From: HXMU1420-13 sp965601825
Lineage (GTDB): Bacteria; Bacteroidota; Rhodothermia; Balneolales; Balneolaceae
Assembly (NCBI GenBank): GCA_965601825.1
Contig: OZ271839.1
Location: forward strand, 2,976,001 to 3,040,000
Reading direction: 5' to 3'
Length of the DNA stretch: 64,000 bases
Under the pieces are notes generated by a model. It ran no database searches, had not been told where the DNA came from, and saw only the letters and a program-made list of their open reading frames with translations. Positions 9,005 to 17,060 of this stretch are shown in pieces (positions within the stretch are counted from its first letter, which is position 1; every line of letters begins with the position of its first letter). The position numbers and the translations under genes are program-made.

Positions 9005-10303
9005 CTACTTGATGATAGAACCGGCTTTTATGTTTAATAATATTTCAGAATCGGTTAGTCTGTGCAAAAGTGGATTTTTATTTAATACCAGAAGATTCGC
9101 CTCATATCCTTCTGATAAGGCACCAATTTTTCTATCCGGGAACATAAATTGAGGAGTTATGACAGAAACAATTTCCAAGATTTCATGATGGGAAAATGCA
9201 CCTATGTCATAAAAGGCATTTATTTCGGGAGCTAAGGTTGTAAAGAATACATCTGAGCCGATTATGAACTGACCTCCATGGTCTTTATAGCGGGTGATAA
9301 TATCCTTTATGTAGTCGATTTTAACCAAACTATCAGCCTCACTTTCCTGGGTGATAAGTCTTAATCCCCATTGCAGCGTGGGAATGATTTTTAAATCCTC
9401 AGAAATTGCATACTTCATTAAATCATCATCGATGTAATAATCTTCAATGGCATGATCACCAATTACATAACCATAACCAGGCATATGAGCTAAAGCATCA
9501 ACGCCGGCGTCTACTGCTAATCTGAAATCAATGGTATTTTCGATGTGAGCATAGACCTTTAACCCATTTTTTTTCAAGTCTTTTACTACCTCAAAGGTAA
9601 CCTCTCTTGATAATCCGGTATCACCCATTTTATCATTTGCTATGTTGGTATTGTGCTTGTTTGAATGAAGTATAAATATCTTAGCAATATCAGGTTTCTG
9701 GTTATAATAAATTGATAGTTTTGATGAGACTTGATGTACACTATCTATAAATATGTACGAGTTATTCTCATCAATTCTACTATTAATAATTTCATCATTA
9801 CGATCTCTCCATTCCGGATAAGGTATACCAGTCAAAAAGGGTTCATAAGCTCCAAAAGGATGTCCAAGAGTCGAAGTCAATCCCGCCATAGAATAGAGCA
9901 CATCAACCGTACTATCCGATTCAAAATAGGATCTGTATTTATTTGCCTCGTCAGCCTTACTGGTCAAATTCTGGACATAATGTGTTCCTTCACTCATATA
10001 CCTATCAGCTACTCCCGGTATCTGAAAAGAACGATCAAGGTTATGGGTATGAGCATCACCAAATGGAGGAATAATATATGCTGCCTCGATATTGATTGAT
10101 GTATCTATTATAGCCGGCTTACTATAAGTGATTAAACCATCAATGATATATAGTGTTTCTTGTTTGAATTCACCGGATTCTTGATAAATGTATGCCCCTT
10201 TTAATTCTATAGATTGTTCTGCAAAGGTTTGTATTGTTGATAAGGAAGCGATTATTATCGTCGCTGTTATAAGAATCATTTGTTCAGTACGAATATGAAG
10301 CAT
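9005..10303 (-). CDS. Exported amidohydrolase-superfamily enzyme
   Basis: An N-terminal hydrophobic signal segment precedes the mature part. Start at 10303 or, more typical for a signal peptide, the ATG at 10279. Metal-ligand motifs of the amidohydrolase superfamily are all visible: HTHNLD (HxH), YAHIEN, ALAHMPG and IGSD, with a small beta-sandwich at both ends (LYIIDGLITYS... and EGYEANLLVLNKNPL). This is the imidazolonepropionase/prolidase-like exported subgroup; the substrate is unknown. Its promoter region (10304-10447) is shared with the divergent LytS/LytTR genes and carries a paired operator reading toward this gene, so it is a likely target of that two-component system. Confidence 0.87.
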   Translation of the reverse strand: MLHIRTEQMILITATIIIASLSTIQTFAEQSIELKGAYIYQESGEFKQETLYIIDGLITYSKPAIIDTSINIEAAYIIPPFGDAHTHNLDRSFQIPGVADRYMSEGTHYVQNLTSKADEANKYRSYFESDSTVDVLYSMAGLTSTLGHPFGAYEPFLTGIPYPEWRDRNDEIINSRIDENNSYIFIDSVHQVSSKLSIYYNQKPDIAKIFILHSNKHNTNIANDKMGDTGLSREVTFEVVKDLKKNGLKVYAHIENTIDFRLAVDAGVDALAHMPGYGYVIGDHAIEDYYIDDDLMKYAISEDLKIIPTLQWGLRLITQESEADSLVKIDYIKDIITRYKDHGGQFIIGSDVFFTTLAPEINAFYDIGAFSHHEILEIVSVITPQFMFPDRKIGALSEGYEANLLVLNKNPLLHRLTDSEILLNIKAGSIIK

Positions 10304-10368
10304 CTGTAGATATTTTTGATAATATGATACCAGAAACTACATTCTGCGTTACAGTTTTGATTTTATAA

Positions 10369-10401
10369 ATCGATGAGCTGTGAAAAAAATCGATGAACTG
10401 T
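10369..10401 (-). promoter_or_regulatory. Predicted LytTR-type direct-repeat operator
   Basis: Two 13-mers, 10369-10381 and 10389-10401, differ at one base and are spaced at a 20-bp period. On the minus strand they read ACAGCTCATCGAT and ACAGTTCATCGAT. The second fits the published LytTR box pattern (A/C-rich, GTT, N, purine, T/G), and a LytTR regulator gene lies just downstream. The same two-copy element recurs at 13063-13095. It lies 66 bp upstream of the amidohydrolase start and 47 bp upstream of the sensor kinase start. The binding assignment is inference. Confidence 0.6.
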
Positions 10402-10447
10402 ACTTAAATTGAATACCATTGAAAACTGAATAACCATATACTTTTAC

Positions 10448-11518
10448 ATGCAAATGAGTGTGTATCGCAGTAAAAAATATATCTCCTGGGTAATTAGAAT
10501 TTACCTGCTCTTTATGGTGAATTATTACTTTACCATTTGGTTTGTGGACCTTGAACCAAACACTCTTGAGTCTTTTTTATGCTTTAATTGCTTCTTTAGA
10601 GCTTCGGGTCTTTATCATCTAATTATGTTCACGTATACCATACCTGTTTGGTGGACATTGTTTATTTATTTTGAAAGAACTGAATTTAAATACAAGCTCT
10701 TGTCTCATATTCTATTTTTACCACTCTGGGTATTCGCTACTAATAGAACCTATTATTTTCTTAGTGATGTGTTTGACTACTCCAGACTTAGTGGTAATGC
10801 AATTTATTGGGATGTATACATTTGCGCGCTTTTTTATATAATCCAATTTAGCTTCTTTCATGGATACGAACTTTTTAAACTCCATGAGCAAAAGATTAAA
10901 GACAACATTGAGCTAAATACCCTGGCCATTAAAAATGAATTGAGTGCTTTAAAAGCGCAGCTTAATCCTCATTTTTTATACAATACTTTTAATGCAATCA
11001 GCGCATCTGTTCCTAGTGAAAATGAACATACCAGAGAACTCATCGCCAAATTATCAGATCTTTTTCGAATACAGTTATCTCTTTCATCAAAGGACTTCGT
11101 CGAAATTAAAACTGAAATTGAACTCATCACTATATATCTGGAACTCGAAAAAGAGAGATTTCAGGATAAATTAGATTACTCAATAGAAGTCGAACAGGGA
11201 CTTGAGGACTATTTAATCCCTCCCATGCTTTTACAGCCGTTGGTGGAAAATTCAATAAAGCACGGCACATCAAAACTCTTGGATAAAGGATCCATTCAGC
11301 TCAAGTGTTTTTCAGATGAAAATCACATTAGATTTCAAATCACAGATAATGGTCCAGGATTTAAAAATTATGATCAACAGACAAATAATGGTATAGGTTT
11401 AGCAAATACTGAACTTAGATTGAAAAAAATGTATAAAGAGACCTTACATATTGAAAATAACACTCCCAACGGCGTGATTATTTCATTTAGAATACCATTG
11501 GCAAAACTTACAAAATGA
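10448..11518 (+). CDS. LytS-type membrane sensor histidine kinase
   Basis: About four transmembrane helices in residues ~10-140, then a His_kinase (LytS/YehU) module. The phospho-acceptor is in LKAQLNPHFLYNTFNAIS (~residues 168-185). The ATPase part follows, with PPMLLQPLVENSIKHG (N box) and ITDNGPGF (G box) plus GIGLANTELRL. There is no PAS or other named sensor domain, so the helices probably sense the signal. It overlaps the response regulator by four bases (ATGA), which implies translational coupling. Upstream lies the paired operator at 10369, consistent with autoregulation. Confidence 0.92.
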   Translation: MQMSVYRSKKYISWVIRIYLLFMVNYYFTIWFVDLEPNTLESFLCFNCFFRASGLYHLIMFTYTIPVWWTLFIYFERTEFKYKLLSHILFLPLWVFATNRTYYFLSDVFDYSRLSGNAIYWDVYICALFYIIQFSFFHGYELFKLHEQKIKDNIELNTLAIKNELSALKAQLNPHFLYNTFNAISASVPSENEHTRELIAKLSDLFRIQLSLSSKDFVEIKTEIELITIYLELEKERFQDKLDYSIEVEQGLEDYLIPPMLLQPLVENSIKHGTSKLLDKGSIQLKCFSDENHIRFQITDNGPGFKNYDQQTNNGIGLANTELRLKKMYKETLHIENNTPNGVIISFRIPLAKLTK

Positions 11519-12210
11519 TACGAGCGGTTATTGTGGATGATGAAACATCCGGAATCGAGTTAATTAATCAGTACTTAGAAGAATATGAACACATCCATGT
11601 AGTTGGTACTGCAAATAATGGTAGAGATGCGGTTTCACTAATTAATAAAGAAACACCGGATTTGGTTTTTCTAGATATTCAAATGCCTGTTTTAAACGGA
11701 ATTGAAGTAGTGAAAGAACTTACCTGCAAGCCAAAGGTAATTTTCTCTACTGCCTATGATAAATATGCAATTAATGCATTTGAGTTACATGCTATTGACT
11801 ATCTATTAAAGCCATATACTAAGAAACGTTTTAACGACGCCTTATCCAGGATTGAAATTTCACCTAGCACACAGAATATTTCAAAAGAAGTAGATTCTGT
11901 TTTTATCACCACCACTAAAGGTATTATTCAATTAAGCACTAATGAGATTAAATATGTAACGGCCTATGGTGATTATGTTAAGATGATTACCGCTACCGAT
12001 ACATATGTTTGTAACAATGGTATTGGTTACTGGGAGGAACAATTACCCGATCATATATTTTTTAGAGTACACCGGTCTACCATTGTAAATATAAATTCAA
12101 TCGATTTAATCTATACCGTAAACCGGAGAAACTGGGTGTCTTTAAAGTCTGGTGAAAAACTTGCTGTCAGTAGAGCCAAATATCAACTGCTAAAAGAAAT
12201 CTCATTATAA
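11515..12210 (+). CDS. LytTR-family response regulator
   Basis: Receiver domain (~1-120) with acidic Asp8/Asp9, phospho-acceptor Asp54 in VFLDIQMP, and Lys in YLLKPYTKKRF. It is followed by a LytTR DNA-binding domain (~130-231: IKYVTAYGDYVKM, FFRVHRSTIVNINSI, LKSGEKLAVSRAKY). It partners the overlapping sensor kinase. LytTR proteins bind pairs of ~9-bp direct repeats about two helical turns apart; the repeats at 10369 and 13063 in this neighbourhood fit that form and are the obvious candidate sites. Confidence 0.93.
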   Translation: MIRAVIVDDETSGIELINQYLEEYEHIHVVGTANNGRDAVSLINKETPDLVFLDIQMPVLNGIEVVKELTCKPKVIFSTAYDKYAINAFELHAIDYLLKPYTKKRFNDALSRIEISPSTQNISKEVDSVFITTTKGIIQLSTNEIKYVTAYGDYVKMITATDTYVCNNGIGYWEEQLPDHIFFRVHRSTIVNINSIDLIYTVNRRNWVSLKSGEKLAVSRAKYQLLKEISL

Positions 12211-12250
12211 GTACGGAATTGGTTAAATCTGAGAATTTCAGATAGTGGAT

Positions 12251-12943
12251 TTAAAGACCAGATGTATAACCGTTCACCATCATTTCTATTTCGTATGGCT
12301 CATATTTACCAAGCCAGCCTTTTTTATCATATTCTATGATTGAATCGAAATCTATTCCACTGTTTTCGAATGCGATAATCTCATAATCTTGCAATTTATC
12401 TACATACCCTGATTTTATCCATTTCTCCAATTTCTCTGTGGTTATACCTGCCTTGGTAAGATTCACAATTTCGTATCCGAATAATTTGTCTAAAGCTCCT
12501 ATAGATTTTAGTTCCTTGAGATATTCAATGGAGATATTACCATCAAAAACAGCTTTTCTTTCCCAGGCAGCGAAATCGTAGTAGACGCCAGCCTCCTGAA
12601 GATTCATTAAATAGTCTTCAAATGATCCTAATTCACTATCTATGATCAGGTCGACTGAACTAACAGATATCTCTGAATTAGAAGTTTCAATGATGTCATT
12701 TCCTTCTTCAACTTGAGTAGTTTTGGTTAATTTGTCTGCAACTGAGATAAGTTGATTAGCAGTACGAATAAAATCAAAGTCATTCATGAATGTTAGCGAC
12801 AACACTATCAGAGTAAAAGCTAAAATCTTATTTTTGAAATTGTTTTCATTCTTTGGTGAATTAGAAAATTCATCTTCTTCCCCTTTTCTAAAATCTTCTT
12901 CCCAATCTAGATTATTATGAAGTCTTTGTGTATTTCTTTCCAC
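12251..12943 (-). CDS. Single-span membrane protein with four ~30-residue repeats
   Basis: No family recognised. GTG start; no ATG is available before the membrane span. Residues 1-37 are charged and cytoplasmic in appearance, ~39-56 are a hydrophobic span, and ~57-100 are an acidic linker. Four imperfect repeats follow (~104-230), best seen as [LI]xxLKxxGxxDKLxxYEIxxxxxAGI: around LNLQEAGVYYDF, LKSIGALDKLFGYEI, WIKSGYVDKLQDYEI and DKKGWLGKYEPYEI. This suggests a small helical repeat domain for protein contact. The promoter region carries a paired 13-mer operator like the one by the LytTR genes, so it is probably in the same regulon. Confidence 0.75.
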   Translation of the reverse strand: MERNTQRLHNNLDWEEDFRKGEEDEFSNSPKNENNFKNKILAFTLIVLSLTFMNDFDFIRTANQLISVADKLTKTTQVEEGNDIIETSNSEISVSSVDLIIDSELGSFEDYLMNLQEAGVYYDFAAWERKAVFDGNISIEYLKELKSIGALDKLFGYEIVNLTKAGITTEKLEKWIKSGYVDKLQDYEIIAFENSGIDFDSIIEYDKKGWLGKYEPYEIEMMVNGYTSGL

Positions 12944-13062
12944 GTCTCTATACGCCTTTATGATCTAAGAAATTTATTTGTCTTGTCTAAGAATCAATTT
13001 TATAGTTGATATTGTACATACAATTCATGAGATCATTGCATAGTTCCAATTGCCTACTGCTA

Positions 13063-13095
13063 AGCGATGAGTTGTTCAAATAATCGATAAGTGGT
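13063..13095 (-). promoter_or_regulatory. Second predicted LytTR-type direct-repeat operator
   Basis: Two 13-mers, 13063-13075 and 13083-13095, again with a 20-bp period. They match those at 10369/10389 at the core CGAT and at the terminal GT. On the minus strand they read ACCACTTATCGAT and ACAACTCATCGCT, toward the repeat protein that starts 120 bp away. Orientation relative to that gene is the same as the first operator has relative to the amidohydrolase. Binding is inferred. Confidence 0.55.
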
Positions 13096-13165
13096 GTATT
13101 TTTTCAATCACCTAAGTCGAAAAGAAGCCATTATTTGAAACCCGCAGAAAAAATGAGAGTGTCGC

Positions 13166-14416
13166 CTACGTGTTGTTTTCGAGGAATTCTTCAATTTTAT
13201 CTGCATCCGAATCCCCTTGAATTATAGTACCATCTTTCGAAACAATGATATATGTGGGGAAAGAGCTTACTCTAAATAACTCTCTAAATGAATCATCGGC
13301 TAATGCAACTGGCCATTTTATGGAATGGCTTCTAACATATTTATTGACAGATTCAATGGTATCAAAGTCAAAAACTCCCATAACCTCGATATTGTACTCA
13401 TTATATAAGCGCTGAATAGTTGGGCCTTGTTTTATACAACCACGACACCATGTTCCACCAACATCAATAAGCAGAAACTCTCGATCTTTTAATAGCTGTG
13501 TTACTGATTTAGAACCTCCGTTAATTAAATCAAAGGTAAAGGAAGATATATCCATACCATCGGAAAACACGATTTTCGTTTCTTTACTTGTCTCCGAAAT
13601 AGTTAGTTGATTTCCATCAATACCCATGTTTTTAATGAAATAGTTAATACCGAATAGTTCGAAAACAGCATTATGGTCAATCGGCTCCGCTTGTCTCATT
13701 ACTGATGTTAAATCTCTATCCAGATTGATGTGCCCTTCAAGGATTAAGATTTTGTCACCATACATATCTGTTTGAAATGTATAGACTCCATCAATGTTAT
13801 TATCAGCAATCATTATTGTTATTTCCTCATTGTAGATCATTTCATAACTAACTCGAAGGTGTAATCTCATACTAGTTAACCAATTGTTTGCAGATAGAAT
13901 TACTCCATTTGGATTTTGCGACTGATATCTCTGTCTAAGCCTTGCCTCATTTTGTTCAGTAACCCAACTTCTCCCTAATTCATAATTATAGAATGCTGCT
14001 TTATAATCTTCATTTTCTAAAGACAAAACTTCTTTAGTTGATATTAGAATAGGCTCTCCATCATCACTAAAATCTAAATTTCCATTTCTATCGATGAAAA
14101 TTGTTAACTCTGCTTGAGTCGCATCTTCAACCAGTATGGTAATTTCATTTTCAATAACCGGACTTTCTAGTCCTGAAAATAAAACAAAGCCATAAGCTGC
14201 TTTCGAAGCGTCGAAATTATCGGGTAAAGCCACCCACTCATAGCTACCTTTTTTGTTGTGGATTTGATCGTCTGTTAACTTAAATAATGGAATAAAACTT
14301 ACCAGATCAGATTCAAGACCAAATTGGCTGAGATACTTTCTGTCAATATCAAAGTTAAATTCTTGCGCCGATGGAGTTGATGATAGTAGAACTAACAAGA
14401 CTGCAAAATATCTCAT
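13166..14416 (-). CDS. Exported TlpA-like thiol-disulfide redoxin with large N-terminal domain
   Basis: A signal peptide ends around SSTPSAQE (residue ~18). Residues ~20-270 form a beta-rich region with an Asp-rich segment (FIDRNGNLDFSDDGEP) that looks like a calcium-binding or dockerin-like loop. Residues ~275-416 are a TlpA/ResA-like thioredoxin domain with WCRGC as active site and SSFPTYIIV as the cis-Pro loop. It probably acts in the periplasm on disulfides. It is transcribed away from the beta-lactamase-fold gene. Similar multi-domain redoxins are common in Bacteroidota. Confidence 0.85.
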   Translation of the reverse strand: MRYFAVLLVLLSSTPSAQEFNFDIDRKYLSQFGLESDLVSFIPLFKLTDDQIHNKKGSYEWVALPDNFDASKAAYGFVLFSGLESPVIENEITILVEDATQAELTIFIDRNGNLDFSDDGEPILISTKEVLSLENEDYKAAFYNYELGRSWVTEQNEARLRQRYQSQNPNGVILSANNWLTSMRLHLRVSYEMIYNEEITIMIADNNIDGVYTFQTDMYGDKILILEGHINLDRDLTSVMRQAEPIDHNAVFELFGINYFIKNMGIDGNQLTISETSKETKIVFSDGMDISSFTFDLINGGSKSVTQLLKDREFLLIDVGGTWCRGCIKQGPTIQRLYNEYNIEVMGVFDFDTIESVNKYVRSHSIKWPVALADDSFRELFRVSSFPTYIIVSKDGTIIQGDSDADKIEEFLENNT

Positions 14417-14764
14417 TTGTAAATCTGCTGAAATTAGTTGTTAACGCGTTTACCCTAATCAGACAGAACAAACTCAGAAAAAGTCGCAGTATGGATAATT
14501 TTATAAAAGAAGCAAGATTTAACATATGAATCACCACCTGTAAACAACTACTTTTCAAAGATTTTTAACAGGTAGATTAATCAGCATTTGTTCTATTAAT
14601 AATTTTTTGGCCAATACATCAACATTCGGAGTACTTAAAACATGAAGGTGGGTTTGGAAACATTCTAGCTTCCAAAATTTACGTTAGAACAAGTCTTCAA
14701 TCTATTTCTGAAATACAGTAACAATCATTCAGATTTCCAAAAATAACCCCTTTATCTAATATTC
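14417..14764. other. 348-bp divergent intergenic region
   Basis: Holds the promoters of the leftward redoxin and the rightward beta-lactamase-fold lipoprotein. Short open frames here lack start context and are not believable. No repeat, RNA gene or clear operator was seen; the paired 13-mer found at 10369 and 13063 is absent. Confidence 0.6.
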
Positions 14765-16228
14765 ATGGTGAATTCTCTTAAGCTTCTTTCGTGTACACTT
14801 ATCGTTGTTATAATATTTAGTTCTGCATGTAATTCCTCTCAAAAGCCTACTAATAACATTATTGAAAGTGAACTTGGGGTGAAAATTGATTCTGTTTATA
14901 CCCCACTTTTATTGAAGGCTTTAGATGATTATCAGATACCTGGTATTGCAATCGGAGTAGTGAAAGGAGATGAAATCATATATGGAAAGGCATTAGGAAA
15001 AATTGCTGTCGAAAGTGAAGAGGAATTAAATTTAAACTCTGTTTTCCATATGGCTTCCATTTCTAAACTATTTGTTGCTACGGCTGTAATTCAGCTTCAC
15101 GAGCAAGGTTTATTGAATTTAGAAGATCCTGTAATTAAGCATTTGCCGTATTTCGAAATGGCAGATGAAAGACATAAAGAAATTACTATCCAGGAAATGT
15201 TGAGTCATGTTTCTGGAATGCCTGATGTTTCAGATTATGAATGGGAAAATCCAAGATATGATGAAACTGCCTTGGAGGATTATGTAAAAAGTTTAAAGGA
15301 TCAATCATTAATAAATGATCCAGGAACGTCTTTCGCATATAGTAATATGGCATTTGAAATTCTGGGAGACCTTATTGCGAAGGTGTCCGGGTTGTCTTTT
15401 GAAGATTACCAAGCTCAATTTATCTTAGAACCACTTTCGATGAGTAATAGCAGCTTCTTAAAGTCTGATGTGCTACCGGAAAACTGGGCAGCTCCGCATG
15501 TTAGGCTCACCCAAAATAAAACATCATTGGTGTATCCATATAATCGCAGGCATGCACCAAGCTCAACACTGCATTCAAGTGTTAACGATATGGCGAATTG
15601 GATGATAGTTAATCTAAACAAAGGAGAATTAGCAGGTATAAGAATATTCAGTGAGGATTCACATAATCTTTTATGGACAGAATGGGAGCAAATTGATCCT
15701 GATAATTACATGGGACTAAGCTGGTTTAAAAGTGAATTTGCCGGAAAGACACTCCAAAGTCATAGTGGAAGCGACTTAGGATTTACCACGAATTTAGTAT
15801 TGGTTCCAGAAGAGGATATTGGAATCGTTATGATGACAAATATTAGCGATGCAAATTTGAACGCACTCACATATATGTTGCTTAGAACTATTTTTGATAT
15901 GGAACAAAGTACGGGAAAAATCCCTGCTTATATCCCTGTCACAGAAATGTATAATAATTCAGGGTTGGAACAGGCGGTTGCTCTATGGAATAGATTGTAT
16001 CAAGAAGAACCAAATAATTACAATTTTAATCCGATGACATTTGCTGGTCTTAATTATGCAATGATTTTAGATGATCCTGAAGAAGCTGCGAAATTGGGGT
16101 TACTTATCAAAGAAATCTTCAACGAGGATATTCATAATTATATAATTTATGAAGTATCGTCATATCTCCAGTCTAATCCTGAAAATGAAGCTGCAAAGAA
16201 GATCCTACAAATCTACACGGGAGAGTAG
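14765..16228 (+). CDS. Serine beta-lactamase-fold hydrolase, lipoprotein
   Basis: A lipobox (SSAC, Cys ~22) predicts membrane anchoring. The class C beta-lactamase/DD-peptidase-like domain shows SISK (SxxK, in HMASISKLF), YSN (in FAYSNMAFEILG) and a third motif HSGS (in QSHSGSDLGF). The C-terminal ~90 residues are a helical extension with TPR-like character (LWNRLYQEEPNNYNFNP). Such proteins are esterases, peptidases or transpeptidase relatives; resistance should not be inferred. Single gene. Confidence 0.9.
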   Translation: MVNSLKLLSCTLIVVIIFSSACNSSQKPTNNIIESELGVKIDSVYTPLLLKALDDYQIPGIAIGVVKGDEIIYGKALGKIAVESEEELNLNSVFHMASISKLFVATAVIQLHEQGLLNLEDPVIKHLPYFEMADERHKEITIQEMLSHVSGMPDVSDYEWENPRYDETALEDYVKSLKDQSLINDPGTSFAYSNMAFEILGDLIAKVSGLSFEDYQAQFILEPLSMSNSSFLKSDVLPENWAAPHVRLTQNKTSLVYPYNRRHAPSSTLHSSVNDMANWMIVNLNKGELAGIRIFSEDSHNLLWTEWEQIDPDNYMGLSWFKSEFAGKTLQSHSGSDLGFTTNLVLVPEEDIGIVMMTNISDANLNALTYMLLRTIFDMEQSTGKIPAYIPVTEMYNNSGLEQAVALWNRLYQEEPNNYNFNPMTFAGLNYAMILDDPEEAAKLGLLIKEIFNEDIHNYIIYEVSSYLQSNPENEAAKKILQIYTGE

Positions 16229-16260
16229 TATTGACCCGCTATTAAGGATTATAAAAAAAA

Positions 16261-16285
16261 GACTAACCAGCATTGCTTATTAGTC
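16261..16285 (-). terminator. Decayed third copy of tRNA-unit terminator hairpin
   Basis: GACTAA (16261-16266) pairs with TTAGTC (16280-16285) around the same AGCAATGC-type loop found in the hairpins at 16639 and 17021. It has lost one G of the stem. It closes the array on the minus strand and is preceded by the tRNA relic at 16299. Confidence 0.65.
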
Positions 16286-16298
16286 CTTATATATTTGT

Positions 16299-16360
16299 GC
16301 TCCCCGGGTTGGATCGACAACGCCCCGACTGCTGTCGGGGTAACAGCCGATGGTTCATTA
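16299..16360 (-). pseudogene. tRNA-Asn 3'-half relic with palindromic core (copy 1)
   Basis: The sequence begins with the tRNA-Asn 3' end (acceptor and T-stem, GCTCCCCGGGTTGGAT). It loses several T-loop bases, then carries a GCCCCGACTGCTGTCGGGG-like palindrome where the variable region and anticodon stem should be, and resumes tRNA-like TAACAGCCGAT. The D-arm and 5' acceptor are missing, so it cannot fold as a tRNA. Its end coincides with the GIY-YIG stop codon (16358-16360). Confidence 0.75.
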
Positions 16361-16627
16361 CAAGTATTCTCTTATTTTGATTTCTCCATCTATCAGAAGT
16401 CTAATCATTTTCTTGCTTTTCCAACTCTTCACTTTTCGTTCGGCTGAATAAGCATCGTTCTTTGAATCAAACCTACAAGCGTAAACCAATTTCCATGGTC
16501 TATTGTTTTGGGTATACCCTTTTGATTCAGAATTATGGTAGAGTAATCGCCGTTCAGGTTCTTCAGAGCTTCCTATATAAAACGTTTCCTTTTTCTCAGA
16601 TTGCAATATGTAGAGATAGTAATTCAT
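16358..16627 (-). CDS. Small GIY-YIG nuclease-like protein (copy 1)
   Basis: An 89-residue single-domain GIY-YIG protein of the UPF0213/YhbQ type. NYYLYILQS gives the first motif, TFYIGSSEEPERRLLYHNS the second (Tyr-Ile-Gly with Arg), then GYTQNNRPWKLVYACRF, and the ending KSWKSKKMIRLLIDG. Catalytic-type Tyr, Arg and Glu (AERKVKSWK) are present. The ATG at 16627 is preferred: an in-frame ATG nine codons upstream lies in the loop of the preceding terminator. Nearly identical to the copy 382 bp upstream. Whether it cuts DNA here, such as the tRNA-Asn gene, is unknown. Confidence 0.85.
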   Translation of the reverse strand: MNYYLYILQSEKKETFYIGSSEEPERRLLYHNSESKGYTQNNRPWKLVYACRFDSKNDAYSAERKVKSWKSKKMIRLLIDGEIKIREYL

Positions 16628-16638
16628 TGGCACAAAAA

Positions 16639-16669
16639 AAGGACTAACCAGCATTGCTAATTAGTCCTT
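16639..16669 (-). terminator. Terminator hairpin between the two units
   Basis: Stem AAGGACTAA (16639-16647) with TTAGTCCTT (16661-16669). On the minus strand it is followed by a T-run. It is an exact copy of the hairpin that follows tRNA-Asn at 17021. Confidence 0.8.
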
Positions 16670-16680
16670 GTACTTTTTTG

Positions 16681-16742
16681 GCTCCCCGGGTTTGATCGAC
16701 AACGCCCCGACTGCTGTCGGGGTAACAGCCAATTGTTCATTA
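16681..16742 (-). pseudogene. tRNA-Asn 3'-half relic with palindromic core (copy 2)
   Basis: The same structure as the relic at 16299: acceptor/T-stem start, shortened T-loop, CCCCGACTGCTGTCGGGG palindrome, then TAACAGCC and loss of tRNA similarity. It abuts the stop codon of the GIY-YIG gene at 16740. A few substitutions separate it from copy 1. Confidence 0.75.
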
Positions 16743-17009
16743 TAAGTAATCTCTTATTTTGATTTCTCCTTCTATCAGAAGTCTAATCATTTTCTTACTT
16801 CTCCAACTCTTCACTTTTCGTTCGGCTGAACCAACTTCATTCTTTGAATCAAACCTAAATGCATAAACCAATTTCCATGGTCTATTGTTTTGGGTGTACC
16901 CTTTTGACTCAGAATTATGGTAAAGTAATCGCCGTTCAGGATCTTCAGAGCTTCCTATATAAAACGTTTCCTTTTTCTCGGATTGCAATATGTAGAGATA
17001 GTAATTCAT
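16740..17009 (-). CDS. Small GIY-YIG nuclease-like protein (copy 2)
   Basis: An 89-residue GIY-YIG protein differing from copy 1 at roughly ten positions, mostly in RFDSKNEVGSAERKVKSWRSK. All family motifs are intact, so both copies look under selection or freshly duplicated. It follows tRNA-Asn and its terminator on the same strand, so expression would require read-through or its own promoter. The start was placed at 17009 for the same reason as copy 1. Confidence 0.85.
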   Translation of the reverse strand: MNYYLYILQSEKKETFYIGSSEDPERRLLYHNSESKGYTQNNRPWKLVYAFRFDSKNEVGSAERKVKSWRSKKMIRLLIEGEIKIRDYL

Positions 17010-17020
17010 CGGTATAAAAA

Positions 17021-17051
17021 AAGGACTAACCAGCATTGCTAATTAGTCCTT
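17021..17051 (-). terminator. tRNA-Asn terminator
   Basis: Stem AAGGACTAA/TTAGTCCTT (17021-17029 and 17043-17051) followed on the minus strand by seven T's, ten bases after the tRNA CCA end. It is duplicated at 16639 and, decayed, at 16261. Confidence 0.85.
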
Positions 17052-17060
17052 GTACTTTTT

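Noticed and set aside
9731..10099. 122-codon plus-strand frame antisense to the amidohydrolase
   Set aside because: Shadow frame inside a gene with complete metal-ligand motifs on the other strand.
14417..14764. Extra gene in the intergenic region beside the beta-lactamase-fold gene
   Set aside because: The only open frame overlaps the redoxin and has no start context.
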